64,000 nt of DNA from an uncultured Eubacteriales bacterium (GTDB lineage Bacteria; Bacillota; Clostridia; Oscillospirales; Acutalibacteraceae). Below are positions 63,956-64,000 of the stretch, one piece after another. Where the stretch lies: NCBI GenBank assembly GCA_934457115.1, contig CAKSHI010000005.1, positions 37,991 through 101,990 on the forward strand. The letters are read 5' to 3'. Below the pieces are notes generated by a model. That model made no database searches, had not been told where the DNA came from, and worked only from the letters and a program-made list of their open reading frames with translations. The translations under genes were made by a program, and so were the position numbers. Position 1 is the stretch's first letter, and each line of letters starts with the position of its first letter.

Positions 63956-64000
63956 TATGATATAAACCTCCTAAAATTTTGTTTAATAACACGTATATAG

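Overview
The window is AT-rich DNA (roughly one third G+C by eye) with Firmicutes-style signals: strong AGGAGG ribosome binding sites, frequent TTG and GTG starts, U-tailed hairpin terminators and sigma-A type promoters. Gene content and order point to an anaerobic member of the Clostridia. The marker is the run nusB, Kae1-like, xseA, xseB, ispA, dxs, tlyA, nadK, argR, recN. I see no rRNA, tRNA, CRISPR array, insertion sequence or prophage. The long BspA-type leucine-rich repeat surface protein, the ferrous iron system and the incomplete oxidative TCA branch suggest a host-associated anaerobe, but that is inference.

Layout. 1-2.5 kb: a frameshifted DUF1796 (papain-like) gene, prfB without its usual frameshift, and a GtrA membrane protein. 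2.5-12 kb, minus strand: a tightly overlapping operon for transcription termination, DNA repair, isoprenoid precursors, rRNA methylation, NAD kinase and ArgR. 12-16.3 kb, plus: zapA-dut, then sfp, an amino-acid symporter and a CDF metal exporter ending in a natural hexahistidine. 16.3-25 kb, minus: a cysteine-rich clostridial protein, pcrA, pduL, birA, and a 1219-residue LRR surface protein with about 50 Pro-Ser-Asn/Asp triplets. 25.2-31.4 kb, plus: aconitase, isocitrate dehydrogenase and glutamine synthetase (citrate to 2-oxoglutarate to glutamine), then a D,D-carboxypeptidase. 31.5-41.2 kb, plus: corA behind a structured leader, tyrS, a feoA-feoB-FeoB-associated-dtxR operon with tandem operator-like boxes, DUF308, an amidohydrolase, hpf, an rRNA methyltransferase and a zinc-ribbon membrane protein. 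41.2-48.2 kb, mainly minus: a MacB/HlyD-type pair lacking its ATPase, radA, a cell-wall amidase, and a 692-residue protein with an N-terminal DUF4157-like HEIAH domain behind a perfect consensus promoter. 48.4-59.8 kb, mainly plus: a beta-propeller-like unknown, DUF308, a potassium channel, a flavoprotein, a GlmU lacking its acetyltransferase half, prs, pth, mfd and a foldase-like lipoprotein. 59.9-64 kb, minus: glycolytic pgk-tpiA-gpmI, the last with an acidic C-terminal extension.

Most of the window is core housekeeping. The strongest candidates for something undescribed are: the solitary DUF4157 protein at 46.1-48.1 kb (this domain is typical of cargo of extracellular contractile injection systems, yet no injection-system structural gene is visible); the structured RNA leader of corA; the 76-nt palindrome upstream of glnA; the operator pair before feoA; and the cysteine-rich protein at 16.4-17.2 kb.
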